Source of the DNA: Pseudoips prasinana
Lineage: Eukaryota > Arthropoda > Insecta > Lepidoptera > Nolidae
Direction of reading: 5' to 3'
Assembly: GCA_951640165.1 (NCBI GenBank)
Contig: OX621234.1
Span: forward strand, 28,338,549-28,402,548
Length of the DNA: 64,000 bases
In this document: positions 20,501-30,345 of the stretch, piece by piece
Numbering within the stretch: position 1 is the stretch's first letter
How the letters are laid out: every line of letters begins with the position of its first letter
Made by a program: the position numbers and the translations under genes
The notes under the pieces: generated by a model
What the model was told of the DNA's origin: nothing
Seen by the model: only the letters and a program-made list of their open reading frames with translations
Database searches by the model: none

Positions 20501-22078
20501 TTGTACCTGTAAGCATTTCCCAGAGACTGTTATAGCAGATGCCATTACTCGAGAACATTACAAACTAAATATAGTGATGTAGAGGTTAGAGGTGAGGTGG
20601 GTTAGACAGTGTAGTTTCAAATCATTCACTGAATTTAAGCTCAACTATGTATTGGTAGCGTCGATAACATAAAAAGCCCCACTGATCAAGCTATATGTGA
20701 TTCGAACGAGGTGTGATGTCGCGGACGCGGAAATTTACTGAAAACATGACTCTACGCGGTGTACTGAATATGGCAATAAGGCACTATTGCAAATGATAAA
20801 ATTTATTAACTAACTATTAGATCTGTACTGTTACTTATGTGAGTGTAGTAGTGTAAAGTGTGATACATTCATTATGGTCTCCAAAACAATGTATAAAATA
20901 ATTCGTTTGTGTGCGTTTCACTCTGTTAAGACTCGGCATTTACAAATATGTGGCTCAACCGTTAAATTCAATACAGCTTTACGTTATATATAAAAATGTG
21001 AAATCTATAAACTTAACGGACAAAGATGGCAATTGGACAACCAGTAAGAGGATCAGACTTACTTATTAAACTTATAAGCCTCAAGTATAACTAGGACCTC
21101 AATTTTTTTTAATGAATTTTTATAGCAATTATGTATTTGGAATGGCAATAAAACAAATACTTATGGACAGTTTTTGACAGACATAAAGCTAAATCAAATT
21201 TGTACAAATCGCCAGTTTGCAAGCCAATCCCGAGCCTGAACAGAGATGGCGCACGAGCACTCGCCGCGCGCGGTTCTTAACAGCCGTGGGCTTGGGCACT
21301 CTTCTACTCTTTCTTTTCGATTGAACCATTACCAAACAAAACAAATTAAATAAACAAAATTGAAACCATAAAATGGAATGATGTACCGGTGTATGAGTCC
21401 ATTGCAAGATGATCAAGTCGACGATCGACATTTATCTCGTGGAAGCAGCTCTCGTCTTCCCGGATCGTCTCCGAACAGCGTCGAGCATATTTATAGGCTC
21501 TTTATAAGGAGCAAATTACTTAACAGTCAACATACAATATAGAATACCACGACAAAATATTTTTCAACAGACATGATAGTAATCGCGTGAGGGCGAGCGC
21601 CGACGGAGTCGACGCTGCGCGTGCGCTGTAGGGCGCTCTCTTTAATAATTGCTAATGATTTAAGGCTATTTAGGCAACCTTCGTAAATAATCTAATATAG
21701 TTTCTTTTCAATCTCCTGTAGAACAAAAATGTCAATATTATTAGGTTTAAGACAATCTGACAAGATATTCCACAATTATAAATATCAGTTTGCTAAACAG
21801 AAAACAATGAGGAAAGCTGTGAAGCATGCTTTAATGTTTATATTAATTATATTTCTACAAATAGTAAGCAGTAAACATTTTTAAAAAATGTATGTAAGTA
21901 AGTTTTATTTACAACACAGATAAAACTAATCAAAGCCAAATCAATTGTTGTCGTTCTAGTGACATGGGCCTCCTGGCGCAATATGGAACATAGTCACTTA
22001 CTTGACCATAACGAGATCGGACAAATCATTTCTGACTCCTTTTTTCTTGGGGTCATATTCGACTACCATAGGCCGCAT
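17158..22078 (-). CDS. path: Proton-coupled amino-acid transporter, pathetic-like (SLC36 / AA_trans), five coding exons
   Basis: Joined minus-strand exons 22078-22002, 20506-20366, 19853-19581, 18490-17939 and 17572-17158 total 1458 nt, or 485 residues plus TAA. Every junction is GT..AG and restores an intact codon, and all four introns are phase 2. The N-terminus (about residues 1-73) is cytoplasmic-like and carries YNPFEHR near residue 60. The AA_trans signature [11 protein letters not shown] lies at about 84-94. ENNMKTP and FIGCPGVLN sit near 300-315, and [10 protein letters not shown] follows in exon 5. I count about eleven hydrophobic segments, as expected for SLC36 carriers, and the length is normal for the family. 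Family knowledge: these proteins move small amino acids with protons across plasma or lysosomal membranes, and Drosophila pathetic is linked to growth and TOR signalling. I chose ATG 22078 because it is the first in-frame ATG in the most upstream exon found. Orthology to path rather than a sister paralog is inferred. A non-coding 5' exon is probably missing from this model. Confidence 0.93.
17656..17915. repeat. Duplicated segment within path intron 4
   Basis: Two diverged direct copies (about 17656-17760 and 17809-17915) share the motif ACAACAGTACCTACT and the flanking order. Between them AAAAGTACGTCTAT and ATAGACGTACTTTT form an inverted pair. The whole lies inside the 366-bp intron. Confidence 0.6.
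17939..18490 (-). CDS. path: path exon 4 (residues 164-348), TM3-TM7
   Basis: This 552-nt exon has the acceptor GTTTCAG (AG at 18492-18491) and the donor GTAAGT starting at 17938. It encodes about five membrane helices and the conserved ENNMKTP and GCPGVLN loop. If the donor were missed, the frame would read straight into a TAA just past the junction. Confidence 0.95.
18608..19138 (+). repeat. 5S-like SINE interrupted by a LINE tail (path intron 3)
   Basis: Positions 18643-18700 resemble the 5S rRNA internal promoter region (GGTTAAGCAACTAGGC, then GCGGTCTGTC and GGGTTGATC). After the inserted LINE (about 18706-18988) the SINE resumes with GTGCTTCGGAGGGCACATTA and ends with the tail GGCGGCTTGAACAACTCTGA..CGATAAGTAAGTAAG. 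The same order, uninterrupted, is present at 63524-63712. Confidence 0.6.
18706..18988 (-). mobile_element. 5'-truncated LINE 3' end inside the SINE
   Basis: On the minus strand an open frame reads [20 protein letters not shown] and then [20 protein letters not shown], the usual C-terminal layout of non-LTR reverse-transcriptase proteins. The strand ends in a nine-A run at 18716-18708, as expected after target-primed insertion. No target-site duplication could be identified. Confidence 0.6.
19581..19853 (-). CDS. path: path exon 3 (residues 73-164), TM1-TM2
   Basis: The acceptor is TTGTTTAACAG (AG at 19855-19854) and the donor is GTATGT starting at 19580. The exon encodes [20 protein letters not shown], the family hallmark in the first helix, and then a second hydrophobic helix. 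It ends with AA of a Lys codon. Confidence 0.95.
20366..20506 (-). CDS. path: path exon 2 (residues 26-73)
   Basis: The acceptor is TTACAG (AG at 20508-20507) and the donor is GTAAGT starting at 20365. The exon is 141 nt, entered and left in phase 2. It encodes the acidic cytoplasmic tail ending in [14 protein letters not shown], a stretch typical of SLC36-like insect proteins just before the first membrane helix. Confidence 0.92.
21488..21495 (-). promoter_or_regulatory. TATA-like box inside path intron 1, possible alternative promoter
   Basis: On the minus strand the sequence reads TATAAATA. It is followed by CpG-rich DNA and an ATG at 21431 that opens an 80-codon frame. None of the donors I tested there joins the next path exon in its reading frame, so if a transcript starts here this part is probably 5'UTR. 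Function is inference only. Confidence 0.3.
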
Positions 22079-22087
22079 TTGAGGTTT
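22002..22087 (-). CDS. path: path exon with start codon (residues 1-26)
   Basis: The acceptor is a T-rich tract ending in GCAG (AG at 22089-22088). The donor is GTAAGT starting at 22001. The exon opens with nine in-frame bases before ATG 22078, so translation probably starts here and 22087-22079 is 5'UTR, but an upstream coding exon in the same frame cannot be excluded. It encodes a lysine-rich polar segment ([12 protein letters not shown]) with no membrane span and ends with two bases of a Lys codon. Confidence 0.85.
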
Positions 22088-22239
22088 CTGCAAAAAAAGA
22101 AAAAAAAATCTTATAAACTTTTTGAGTTCGTCGAAAGATGGCAAAAAATGTTAGGGTACTGTTCCGTTTGTTTGGCAAAGGTGAATTCACAATCAATTTA
22201 ATCGTGTTATTGTGTGCAAATGTTTCATTCAATATGACG

Positions 22240-22340
22240 TTGTAGTGACGTCACCAGCACTCGCAACAGGGGCTCGGTTCGCCACCATGTGACCACGCGC
22301 TGTGGCTATTTCGGGAAGACGTAAATAGCACTCGCGGCCG
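22240..22340 (-). promoter_or_regulatory. CpG-rich patch with a CRE, candidate 5' region of path
   Basis: This block is far richer in CG dinucleotides than its surroundings. It contains the palindromic CRE TGACGTCA at 22246-22253. It lies 150-250 bp upstream of the first coding exon, where a 5'UTR exon or core promoter would be expected. I see no TATA box. Confidence 0.35.
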
Positions 22341-22454
22341 TGCGACTAAACAGAAATCTCCGACGGAATTACAAAAACACCAGTATTTCTGGCAGAAAAA
22401 TAAGAAATAATAATTGATACGAGTCATCTATATATGTATGTATTTACAACAGAA

Positions 22455-22765
22455 AAGTAGTCATCATCATCATCATCATATAAGCCGAAAGACGTCCACT
22501 GCTGGACAAAGGCCTCCTTCAAAGATCTTCACAATTGCCAGTCTTGCCCTATTCGCATTTAGCAGTTTCCAGCGACTCGCACAAGATCATCGGTCCATCT
22601 TGTGGAGGGCCTACCCACGCTGCGTCTTCGGATTCTACCGCCGTCGGTTCTACGAACTATGTGCCCCGCCCACTGCCACTTCAGGTTTGCAATTCTTCGG
22701 ACTGTGTACGACATTTCTGATTCGATCTATCAGGGATATTCCCAGCATAGCCCACTCCATTGCTC
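22455..22765 (-). mobile_element. RTE-type LINE C-terminal fragment
   Basis: The minus strand reads RRRSVGRPSTRWTDDLVRVA, a broken middle, and FVQQWTSFG at the end of the ORF, followed by a (TGATGA)n tail. This is the C-terminus of RTE-like reverse-transcriptase proteins. Two in-frame stops show decay. ORFs on the plus strand here are its antisense shadow. Confidence 0.7.
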
Positions 22766-23611
22766 TTTAGGTGACTTTGAGCCTTCTAATAAGGCCCATA
22801 GTGAGATTATCAAACAAACGTAGGTTAAATAAGATTTTTTGTTTATTGTCGATTAATAATGATTTTGAACAACGAATTTGCCGAACGCGCTTAATTCTGA
22901 CTGGTGCCGAGTGTTCAGGATTCAGTGACTGGCCTACCTGAGCCCGCTTGATTGTGAGTGGAGCCGAGCAAACTCACATTTAGCGTCACCTACCCGAGGG
23001 TGGCGGTTCACTTTAACTACTACTCCATAAAAGGCTTACTTTACAAACAAAATTGCGTTTTTGCTATCGCGGTTAAGATCTATACAACGATAAACCTTCT
23101 AATGGGTTGGTTGGCAGACCTCTTAACTGATTTTGACTCATGCTATTATTTTGAATGAAGTCGATACGTAAAACACTTTTGTTCGTCCGTGCAGTTCAGC
23201 CCCCTAACTTTATGCATTGAAATACATCCTAGATTAAATTAAATAAACCTGCAAGCTATTCTAAACTTTATTGCTTCCGTTAAAGCTTGAAACTCTTTTG
23301 TATGATAATTATATACGCATATAGGTACGGTTGCCAACAAGACGAATAATTGTGCGAAGAACTGGATTGAACTGGTTTAAAAAATAAATTTGGAAATAAC
23401 CGGTCGCCAGGAGCGCGAAATCTTCAAATCAAGATCGAGTATTCTATCTTCGCTTTGTGTTCTCCTTTTATTGTTAAATTTAAAGACGTACATATTTACT
23501 TGACTATAGTTAGTTAACTCTGTGCATGTGGTTGTGCGTTTGAATCGGGGAAAATGGCCATGGAGAATCTTGGAACACGTTAAGTTTGTTTCCTTCAGTG
23601 TAAGTATATTT
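22766..23611. other. Nothing recognised
   Basis: Ordinary AT-rich sequence with a moderately GC-rich 22880-22990 part. No supported ORF. Confidence 0.35.
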
Positions 23612-23809
23612 TTATTGAGCTGAGTGTAAACAAAACTCTTTCTTAGGTGACACATGAAGTTCGTTCCTGGACGTCCTCCTCTTAAACGGCTGATCCTCTT
23701 CAAATGTGACACAATGGTAGTGACCATACTCATGACTGTATATATTCATAAAAATTGGACAAGCCACGGAGGAATCAACATCAATAAAAACAAATGTCCG
23801 ATTGCTATA
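23612..23809 (-). CDS. Possible terminal exon, unknown protein (65 codons)
   Basis: A minus-strand frame follows a possible acceptor (TAATATAG) and reads RTFVFIDVDSSVACPIF, then MNIYSHEYGHYHCVTFEEDQ, then a basic part RRTSRNELHVSPKKEF, to TAA 23614-23612. The composition is protein-like. The pyrimidine tract of the acceptor is weak and no partner exon was found. Confidence 0.22.
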   Translation of the reverse strand, partial: YSNRTFVFIDVDSSVACPIFMNIYSHEYGHYHCVTFEEDQPFKRRTSRNELHVSPKKEFCLHSAQ

Positions 23810-25734
23810 TTAAGGTTTGTAGTATAGACTATACAAGCAGCAGAATACCTTGCAGACCTAGTTCTTATTACTTCTAGAATTTTATATCATTGTATGAACC
23901 ATTAAATGAGACAAGTGTGATTCGATTATTTACATTCTTAAATAAATTTATAAGTATTGTTGTCAACATTCGCAATTACAATTTAAAAATTAATTGAAAA
24001 AAATCATAGATTCAAAGGAACTCATTACAACAAAAAACAGATTGTTAGGGTCGCAACGCACTGTTAGGGTTTCGTACGGATTATTTAGCATATCTAGCAA
24101 GAATTTAAAGACTTGGGAGTTTTTAGATACAAAATGCTACATTTAATGTATGTATACATTAACGACTACAATTCGTGTATGCCTATATTCTGTGTTTTTA
24201 TTGATACATTGAGAGAGAGTCCTTGAATTTTTTCGCAATTTACTTTTGGTTCTTTCACACTTGTTATTTAAATTCATTAAGTACATATTTTATTATATTT
24301 AGGTAAGAATTTAATGCTGGTACTTAGGAGTTTTCTAATACCTACATACATAAGTTTATTTACGGCAGGCGACAGCTCCGTATTCTCTATTATATTATTT
24401 AGGTCCCATTTTTTCGAATTTCATGTTATAAGTAAGGAGTTTGTTTATGCAATTAGATATAAGGATAATCACGGTAAGGTCAGGATTAGACCATACGGTT
24501 TTCCAGTCAAATCCCAATGTGTCCCAGTGTTCTTGGAAATTAAAATAAAGAAAATGTTTTATTTGTTTTTAATATTTTTGATGACATATAATTTAAAGAC
24601 ATTAATCATGTTCGGTACCGTACCGAATTCGGTTTTACAATATTAATGATGCATCCAATGCAATGCAATCCATCAATCCAACAATTTACATAGACTAAGT
24701 CCGTGATATTCTTTATCACAAGTCGCGTGGTCGTGTAAATATTTGTTACAAATACCTATAGCCAATGTCAATAGCAAGGCACGACATAAGTTATTATGAC
24801 CACAACCGCAATAATAGCAATAATAGCCGCTGTTGTACACCGCTCCGTTCCGTCACGATGTTCTAATTTCTTATACACTTAAGATCTATGACGACACATA
24901 TGGTTATTGTTTGATTCATGTTATGCGCACATCCAACTAAATTATCGCTCAAGGGCAATTGATACAATCTCAGATCTCAGTAGCCAGCTAAAAACACGCC
25001 TCTTAAAGCACACCCTGTAGTTTATATTTATTTGTTATCATTGCGATCACGATCAGCAAATGCTTTCATTCGCACGTAGTAAATTGATGTTGTATGACTA
25101 TCGCATTATATACTTAAAGTATTTATGGCATATAATGAATTTTATTATTACAATTTATTAGAGCTGGCTATGGAATTGACAAATAAAATGATAAATTATT
25201 ATGAAGTGTTTGTTATGGAACTAAGCAGATAGACAAAGCTGTAAAAGTACATATCATATTTTCGGATAATATACCTACACCGTACCGGCTGTATTTATGG
25301 TTCTTTGAGGTAAATTTTATCTCTTTAAAGTAAATGAATCATTCGTCGTTTTTAATAAATATGAATATAATAAAAATAGTAATAAATAATATAATATAAA
25401 TAGTACCTAGCTTGTGGCAAATGCATTGAAGACAGTAAATAACCTGAATGCTACCATTGATGACATGCCGCGATTTTTGTGTAAATAGCCATATTAATAA
25501 TTATTCATAACAATTCTCAGGGGGACTTGATGGTCTGCTTGCGCTTACAACCGAGGCAAGGGACTGGTATAAAATTGTAATTTTAGATATAAAATTGTAA
25601 CCTATAATAACGGGAAAATAGCCATACGAAAAGAAGAAGAAGAACAATTATTTTTGTACAACCTATGATTTTTTTATGTTATAGCGTTTTAAAACTTGAC
25701 AGATTGGGGCTTTGGAAGCCGGTAGCTCAATATT
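23810..25734. other. AT-rich DNA, nothing recognised
   Basis: A remnant of a common repeat (GTTAGGGTTTCGTACGG at 24064) is visible. The 24314-24646 frame lacks any motif or splice context. Confidence 0.4.
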
Positions 25735-25820
25735 GGCAATTCTGGAGATATTTTGCGAAGGCCTTTGTAGATAAGCGAACATCTTTCCGCTGATTTTATA
25801 ATGATGATGATGATTTGACC
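25735..25820 (+). repeat. RTE LINE tail remnant
   Basis: GGCAATTCTGGAGATATTTT, GAAGGCCTTTGTAGA and CATCTTTCCGCTGATTTTAT align with the end of the RTE ORF at 37500-37585 and are followed by (ATG)n. Confidence 0.5.
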
Positions 25821-27132
25821 ATTTAAGTAGGTTAGTTCTATTATAAAAATCAATCGTTACGAAAAATGCAATTTTCTATTTTACATGGCTGTCATTTATT
25901 CCGTTTAGAATCAAAGCTCAAATAGACAAAAATACTATTAAAACGTGTTTAAAGTTAGGATTTGTTTTGTTCAGTGCCAATCTGAATTTAGTTATTAGTC
26001 TTTGAACTGAAATTACGTATTATTCCTCAAATAAATGCCAATATATATATAATTATAACTCTGTTCTAAGCTGTGCTCCCACAGCAATAAGTATATTCAT
26101 AATATATAGTGTCATTATTCGTAAAATTATATTAATATACACAGAGATGTTTTGTCACCTAAATTGTACACCGACACTGCTTAGAGCTACAGATATAATA
26201 CTGCCTCTGTCTGGTTCTGTACTGGTAGCATTGTGGGACAAATTACTCTTTTACAAGAATTATTTTGCGTCATTTGTATCTACGCCGCCCGAGAGCGCGT
26301 TGTAAAAATACATAAATTAGCGTTGACATTGCTAAAATAAATTAATTTAAAAGTTAAAAATAATAATATAAAGAAAAGAATAAAATGTTTTCTTACCAGG
26401 AACACAGATAGTCTAGGAGGTATGTCAGTTGAAGAAATCTAGGATTTAAATCTAGAATTTACCTCTCATCAATAATGCAAGAGAATTTACTGAAAAAGCT
26501 GCAACTGGCTGAAACTCGAATTGATTATGCGCAATTTGCATTATACGATATATTATGAAGGAGGAGCCAGCCGTCACTGTTCACTTGGTCACTCTCATCC
26601 TCGGTATATTTATCAACACCAGACAGAGTCAGAATATCTAGACTAATATTATGCTAACACATAGAAACCACGGGGAGCGAATGAATAAAATTTGTGCATT
26701 TGCATGCATCATCTCCTTTCGTATCTGCTATCCTGGTAGATTTCATTTTAGGTTTGCACTATTTAACCTGCATATTGCAATGTACTGCAATTTACGGCTC
26801 TTCAAAATGAATACATTATTTTTTCAGCGATAGCCAGTGATGTAACATTGATTAAAATGCAGCGTGTGGTATTATTGCATGTCATCTCTTGCAGTTTGAT
26901 AATAGGAATGTATTCTTTGCAGGAGGTTGTTTTAGGGCACAACTGAAAAAAAATTAAGATAACGTGCTACATGCTAGATAGCCTTTAATCAAGTAAATAA
27001 ATAGGCCAAATCAATAATGCATCGAATTGTCTGTCATAGACCTTTCAGGTGAATTTAAAACCAAACTTCTTAGGACATCAGAAAGAATGAGAGGTATACC
27101 TACAATTCCTAGCATAATAAGAAGTTAGGTAC
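25821..27132. other. AT-rich DNA, nothing recognised
   Basis: A possible Helitron start, ACTAATATTATGCTAACA, at 26642 has no matching end. Confidence 0.35.
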
Positions 27133-27661
27133 CAAAATCGGGACCTAACATGATTCAAGGCATAGGTGACCTCAGTTTTGAACTAAAGTACTAGGATACC
27201 ATAATAGCAATGAGTTATTTATCTGCGATTCTGCGTCGCGTTTTACATGGATTATCGATAGGTTTATATCAAAGCATGATGTTAAGGTATTTTATCGGGA
27301 TTAAAAACTAAAAGTACATGATTTCTTTTGCTGTGCATTTATAACTCGTATATAATTATTGTGGATGTTGCCTGGATGGATCGTTACTTAACGAAACGAA
27401 CAAAATCGAGACCTAACATGATTCAAAGCATAGGTGAACTCAGTTTTGAGTTAAAGTACTAAGATACCATAATTGCTATGAGTTATTTATCTGCAATTCT
27501 GCGCCGCGTTTTACATGGATTATCGATATGTTGTATCAAAGCATGATGTTAAGGTATTTTATCGGGATTTCAAACTAAATGTACCTACATGAATTCTTTT
27601 GCTGTGCGTTTATAACTCATATATATTTATTGTGGATGTTGCCTGGATGGATCGTTACTTA
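27133..27661. repeat. Tandem duplication of a 268-bp unit
   Basis: CAAAATCGGGACCTAACATG at 27133 recurs as CAAAATCGAGACCTAACATG at 27401. The two copies stay aligned to GATGGATCGTTACTTA (about 27390 and 27661), with scattered substitutions and small indels. No coding potential is conserved between the copies. Confidence 0.9.
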
Positions 27662-29501
27662 TTCTCACCAATAAAGATTTCGACTTATTCACGTCAAAGT
27701 GAAAACCCCTCAAGTATGAAAAATAATGTACTTAAGTTTAAATGATATAGATTCTAAAATCTGTTTTATAAAAGAAGCGATAACTGAAAAAGCCCATAGA
27801 AAGAAACCTTGGAGTTACGAGTTAATTTGTTATTTTTACAATAAAAAATTAATAGAATGAGGCCTTTTCACTGAAATATTTAAAAACAGAAGATAGTAAA
27901 ATACGTCTAGTATTTATATAGATGCCACGCCCACAAAAGTTTATTTAGCAACACTACGAATGTTATTTATTCCTACAATAAAGTACTTTGGCAATGCATC
28001 AAAAATACGTCGTTGTATTTAAAGTTAGTTACCGAAATAGATTTTAACAATGGATAGACTCCATTTTTTGCGTTCTATGTTTTCAATATTAGTAAAAAGT
28101 TGACGTTACTAGTTGGAAAGTCACCTTCAGAAAATAGAAATGCGGTGATTATACAAAATATGTTGAATGAAATGTGAGTGGTAAACTGCCGCGCATATTT
28201 ATGTAAGTTCTAACTGTAAGTACGTATGTATTAAAAACATTTTAAACAAACCTTTCGGTAAATTATTTCATGTTACTATTCGCTGAATTAATCTATTTCA
28301 TTTTCATCCAATATACAAATTTTGTGGAAAATTTTTTTTTGAGTAAACTGAGGAATATGTACCCACTATTTTGAATGTAAACGTTGTTGGAGCGTTTAAT
28401 TTATGTACATACATCAATTATGGGCAATTATTATAATAGAGAGGCAGACGGGTTGGCACCATACTGCGATCGGTATGGAAAATGATACGTTTATTAGGCA
28501 TACAATTATCAATAAATTAACAGACAGTTATACGATAATAGCTAATATTCTGAGTAAAGTTGGCTATCTTTCTAAAATGAATAGTGTCATCTGATCTAAG
28601 ATTATACTGATATTTCTGCTACACATCTATAAGCGTGAATTATGTGCTAGAGTTAAAAATAGACTTCGTCCGTTGTCTTGATTTGCACATTATGTCTCCT
28701 CCTCTACCACAATTGAATTGAATCGCAAAATTGATTATACTGTCCTGAGCCGGATCTGAACGATTTAGCACTTGAAATAATCAGTGAGCTGTAGGGGAGA
28801 GGTGTGACTGTAAAAAATTACAGAAGGCAGAGGCAGTAAGCAATAAAGTATCCTTGAGTATGCTCTAGCGTGGGAACCGAGAGCCGATTCCCATTTAAAA
28901 TTTAATGCGATCAATAAACACTAAACTCAGTTGAAGCGCTTATCAGAGATCAGATCATAAGTTTGCAATTTACTAAAAAAACCTGAACAGGGTTTAAGCT
29001 AAACCTTACTGTACTTCTGAACGCCCGATGTTCAACGTTTGGCATGACTAAGTTTAAGATCTGTCTGTTGTGCCGAGATATGCGGCTAACGTGGAGGTAA
29101 CCTTAGTGTAGACGCGATCAAAGCTTGTGGAATCACCACTGAATTCATGATTATAACCTCGCTCAAGCATAATTGACTTTATTGAACTCAGTTTTAAAGA
29201 CAAACTGAGTACTTCCCTGAACTCAATTAGCCTAATTGATTTTATAGACAAACATGGTCAGGTAAATAATTTGATTAGCAGCGTAGTTGGCCGCATTATG
29301 AGATATGATTTAACAGGAGAATTGAAGTGGTATCTAACAATCGAGATAGCCTTTATGTTGTATGATGCCTTTGTATCTATAACATGAAGAGTGGTTAAGT
29401 GTTAAGGCAATGCACATGGGAAACCCGAACCATTATCGCGACTAGGTCCTATAATCTTATTCCGATGTTTTGCGGACTGATGTTTTGTTCTACAATTAAG
29501 T
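27662..29501. other. AT-rich DNA, nothing recognised
   Basis: 27921-28000 (GATGCCACGCCCACAAAAGT) is weakly related to the inverted-repeat element at 61750. Otherwise no support for genes. Confidence 0.35.
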
Positions 29502-29582
29502 GACCATTGTACGCTCCCCGAATGTATCTGATCCAAAGCCTTTGGATCATATATAGTGGCAGAGCGTACAGTGACCAGTGTC
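29502..29582. repeat. Nested palindromes
   Basis: The inner perfect palindrome GATCCAAAG/CTTTGGATC lies at 29530-29548. It is framed by diverged inverted arms ending GTACGCTC (about 29501-29516) and GAGCGTAC (about 29562-29577). Confidence 0.75.
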
Positions 29583-30079
29583 CAATATAACAAGAGTTCG
29601 TAGAAGTAGTTCACGATTATGATGCCACGCATCAGGTAGTAGCATCAACACAATCTTAAGCGTGTTTGAAGATCGGTGGGAGTCCCCGATGATACAGAGA
29701 CAGATGCTGCTCCATGTTGCATTTTATTATAAGTTATTAATGTTTTCTATTAATAATTTTAAGTTACTTATTATGGACTTTGTCTAAACTAAATAAACTT
29801 AGTATTATTTATGTAATCAAAGTTGTACACCAGAGTTACATTTGATGGTGTTATTCAATTAGTAAACTGTTTAGTAAATAATAAATACATTCGCCAATAG
29901 TTTGGAAAGTTTTGCACGTCACGGCATTTACCCTAGTGTAGGGCTAGACTAAAGTTAACTACTCTATACTATCTAGAATTTATAAAAGAATATGGTTCTC
30001 GATTTTATTTCTTTTTCTTGTATGTACCTACACCGATTACTCCACCCTATGGGCAATAAATTGTTATAATTTCATGTAT
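29583..30079. other. Nothing recognised
   Basis: AT-rich, no open frame with context. Confidence 0.35.
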
Positions 30080-30345
30080 AAGGAAGCCTCAAACGGCGCA
30101 GATACACCAATATCATTGGAAATTGTTTATTGGAGCCTTTTGGGGTCGAAACGCTAAGGCCGCGGGGCCCTAACACGTTTATTGTTTGGAGAAATTTCGG
30201 GATGTTTGATCGACGCTTCCCGTGACAAGAGAGCTGACTTTTATTTGGGTCTAAGAATCAGCATTGCTATACAGCTTGGCAATGTGGCCAGCCTTCTGGG
30301 CACCTTTCCTCCCGACGTTGCGGAGTATTTTAAGACGCCGTAAAA
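30080..30345 (+). mobile_element. LINE C-terminal remnant
   Basis: The frame DKRADFYLGLRISIAIQLGN, then VASLLGTFPPD to TAA at about 30342, resembles the last block of non-LTR proteins (RxSxAxQxGNxASxLGT). AT-rich 3' sequence follows. The subfamily is not clear. Confidence 0.4.

Noticed and set aside
21189..21431. Coding first exon of path from ATG 21431
   Set aside because: No plausible donor leaves the phase needed to join the exon at 20506.
22414..22823. Three overlapping plus-strand ORFs
   Set aside because: Complement of an RTE LINE C-terminus; the minus strand carries the conserved protein motifs.
24314..24646. 110-codon plus-strand ORF
   Set aside because: Hydrophobic AT-rich translation with no motif, splice context or promoter.
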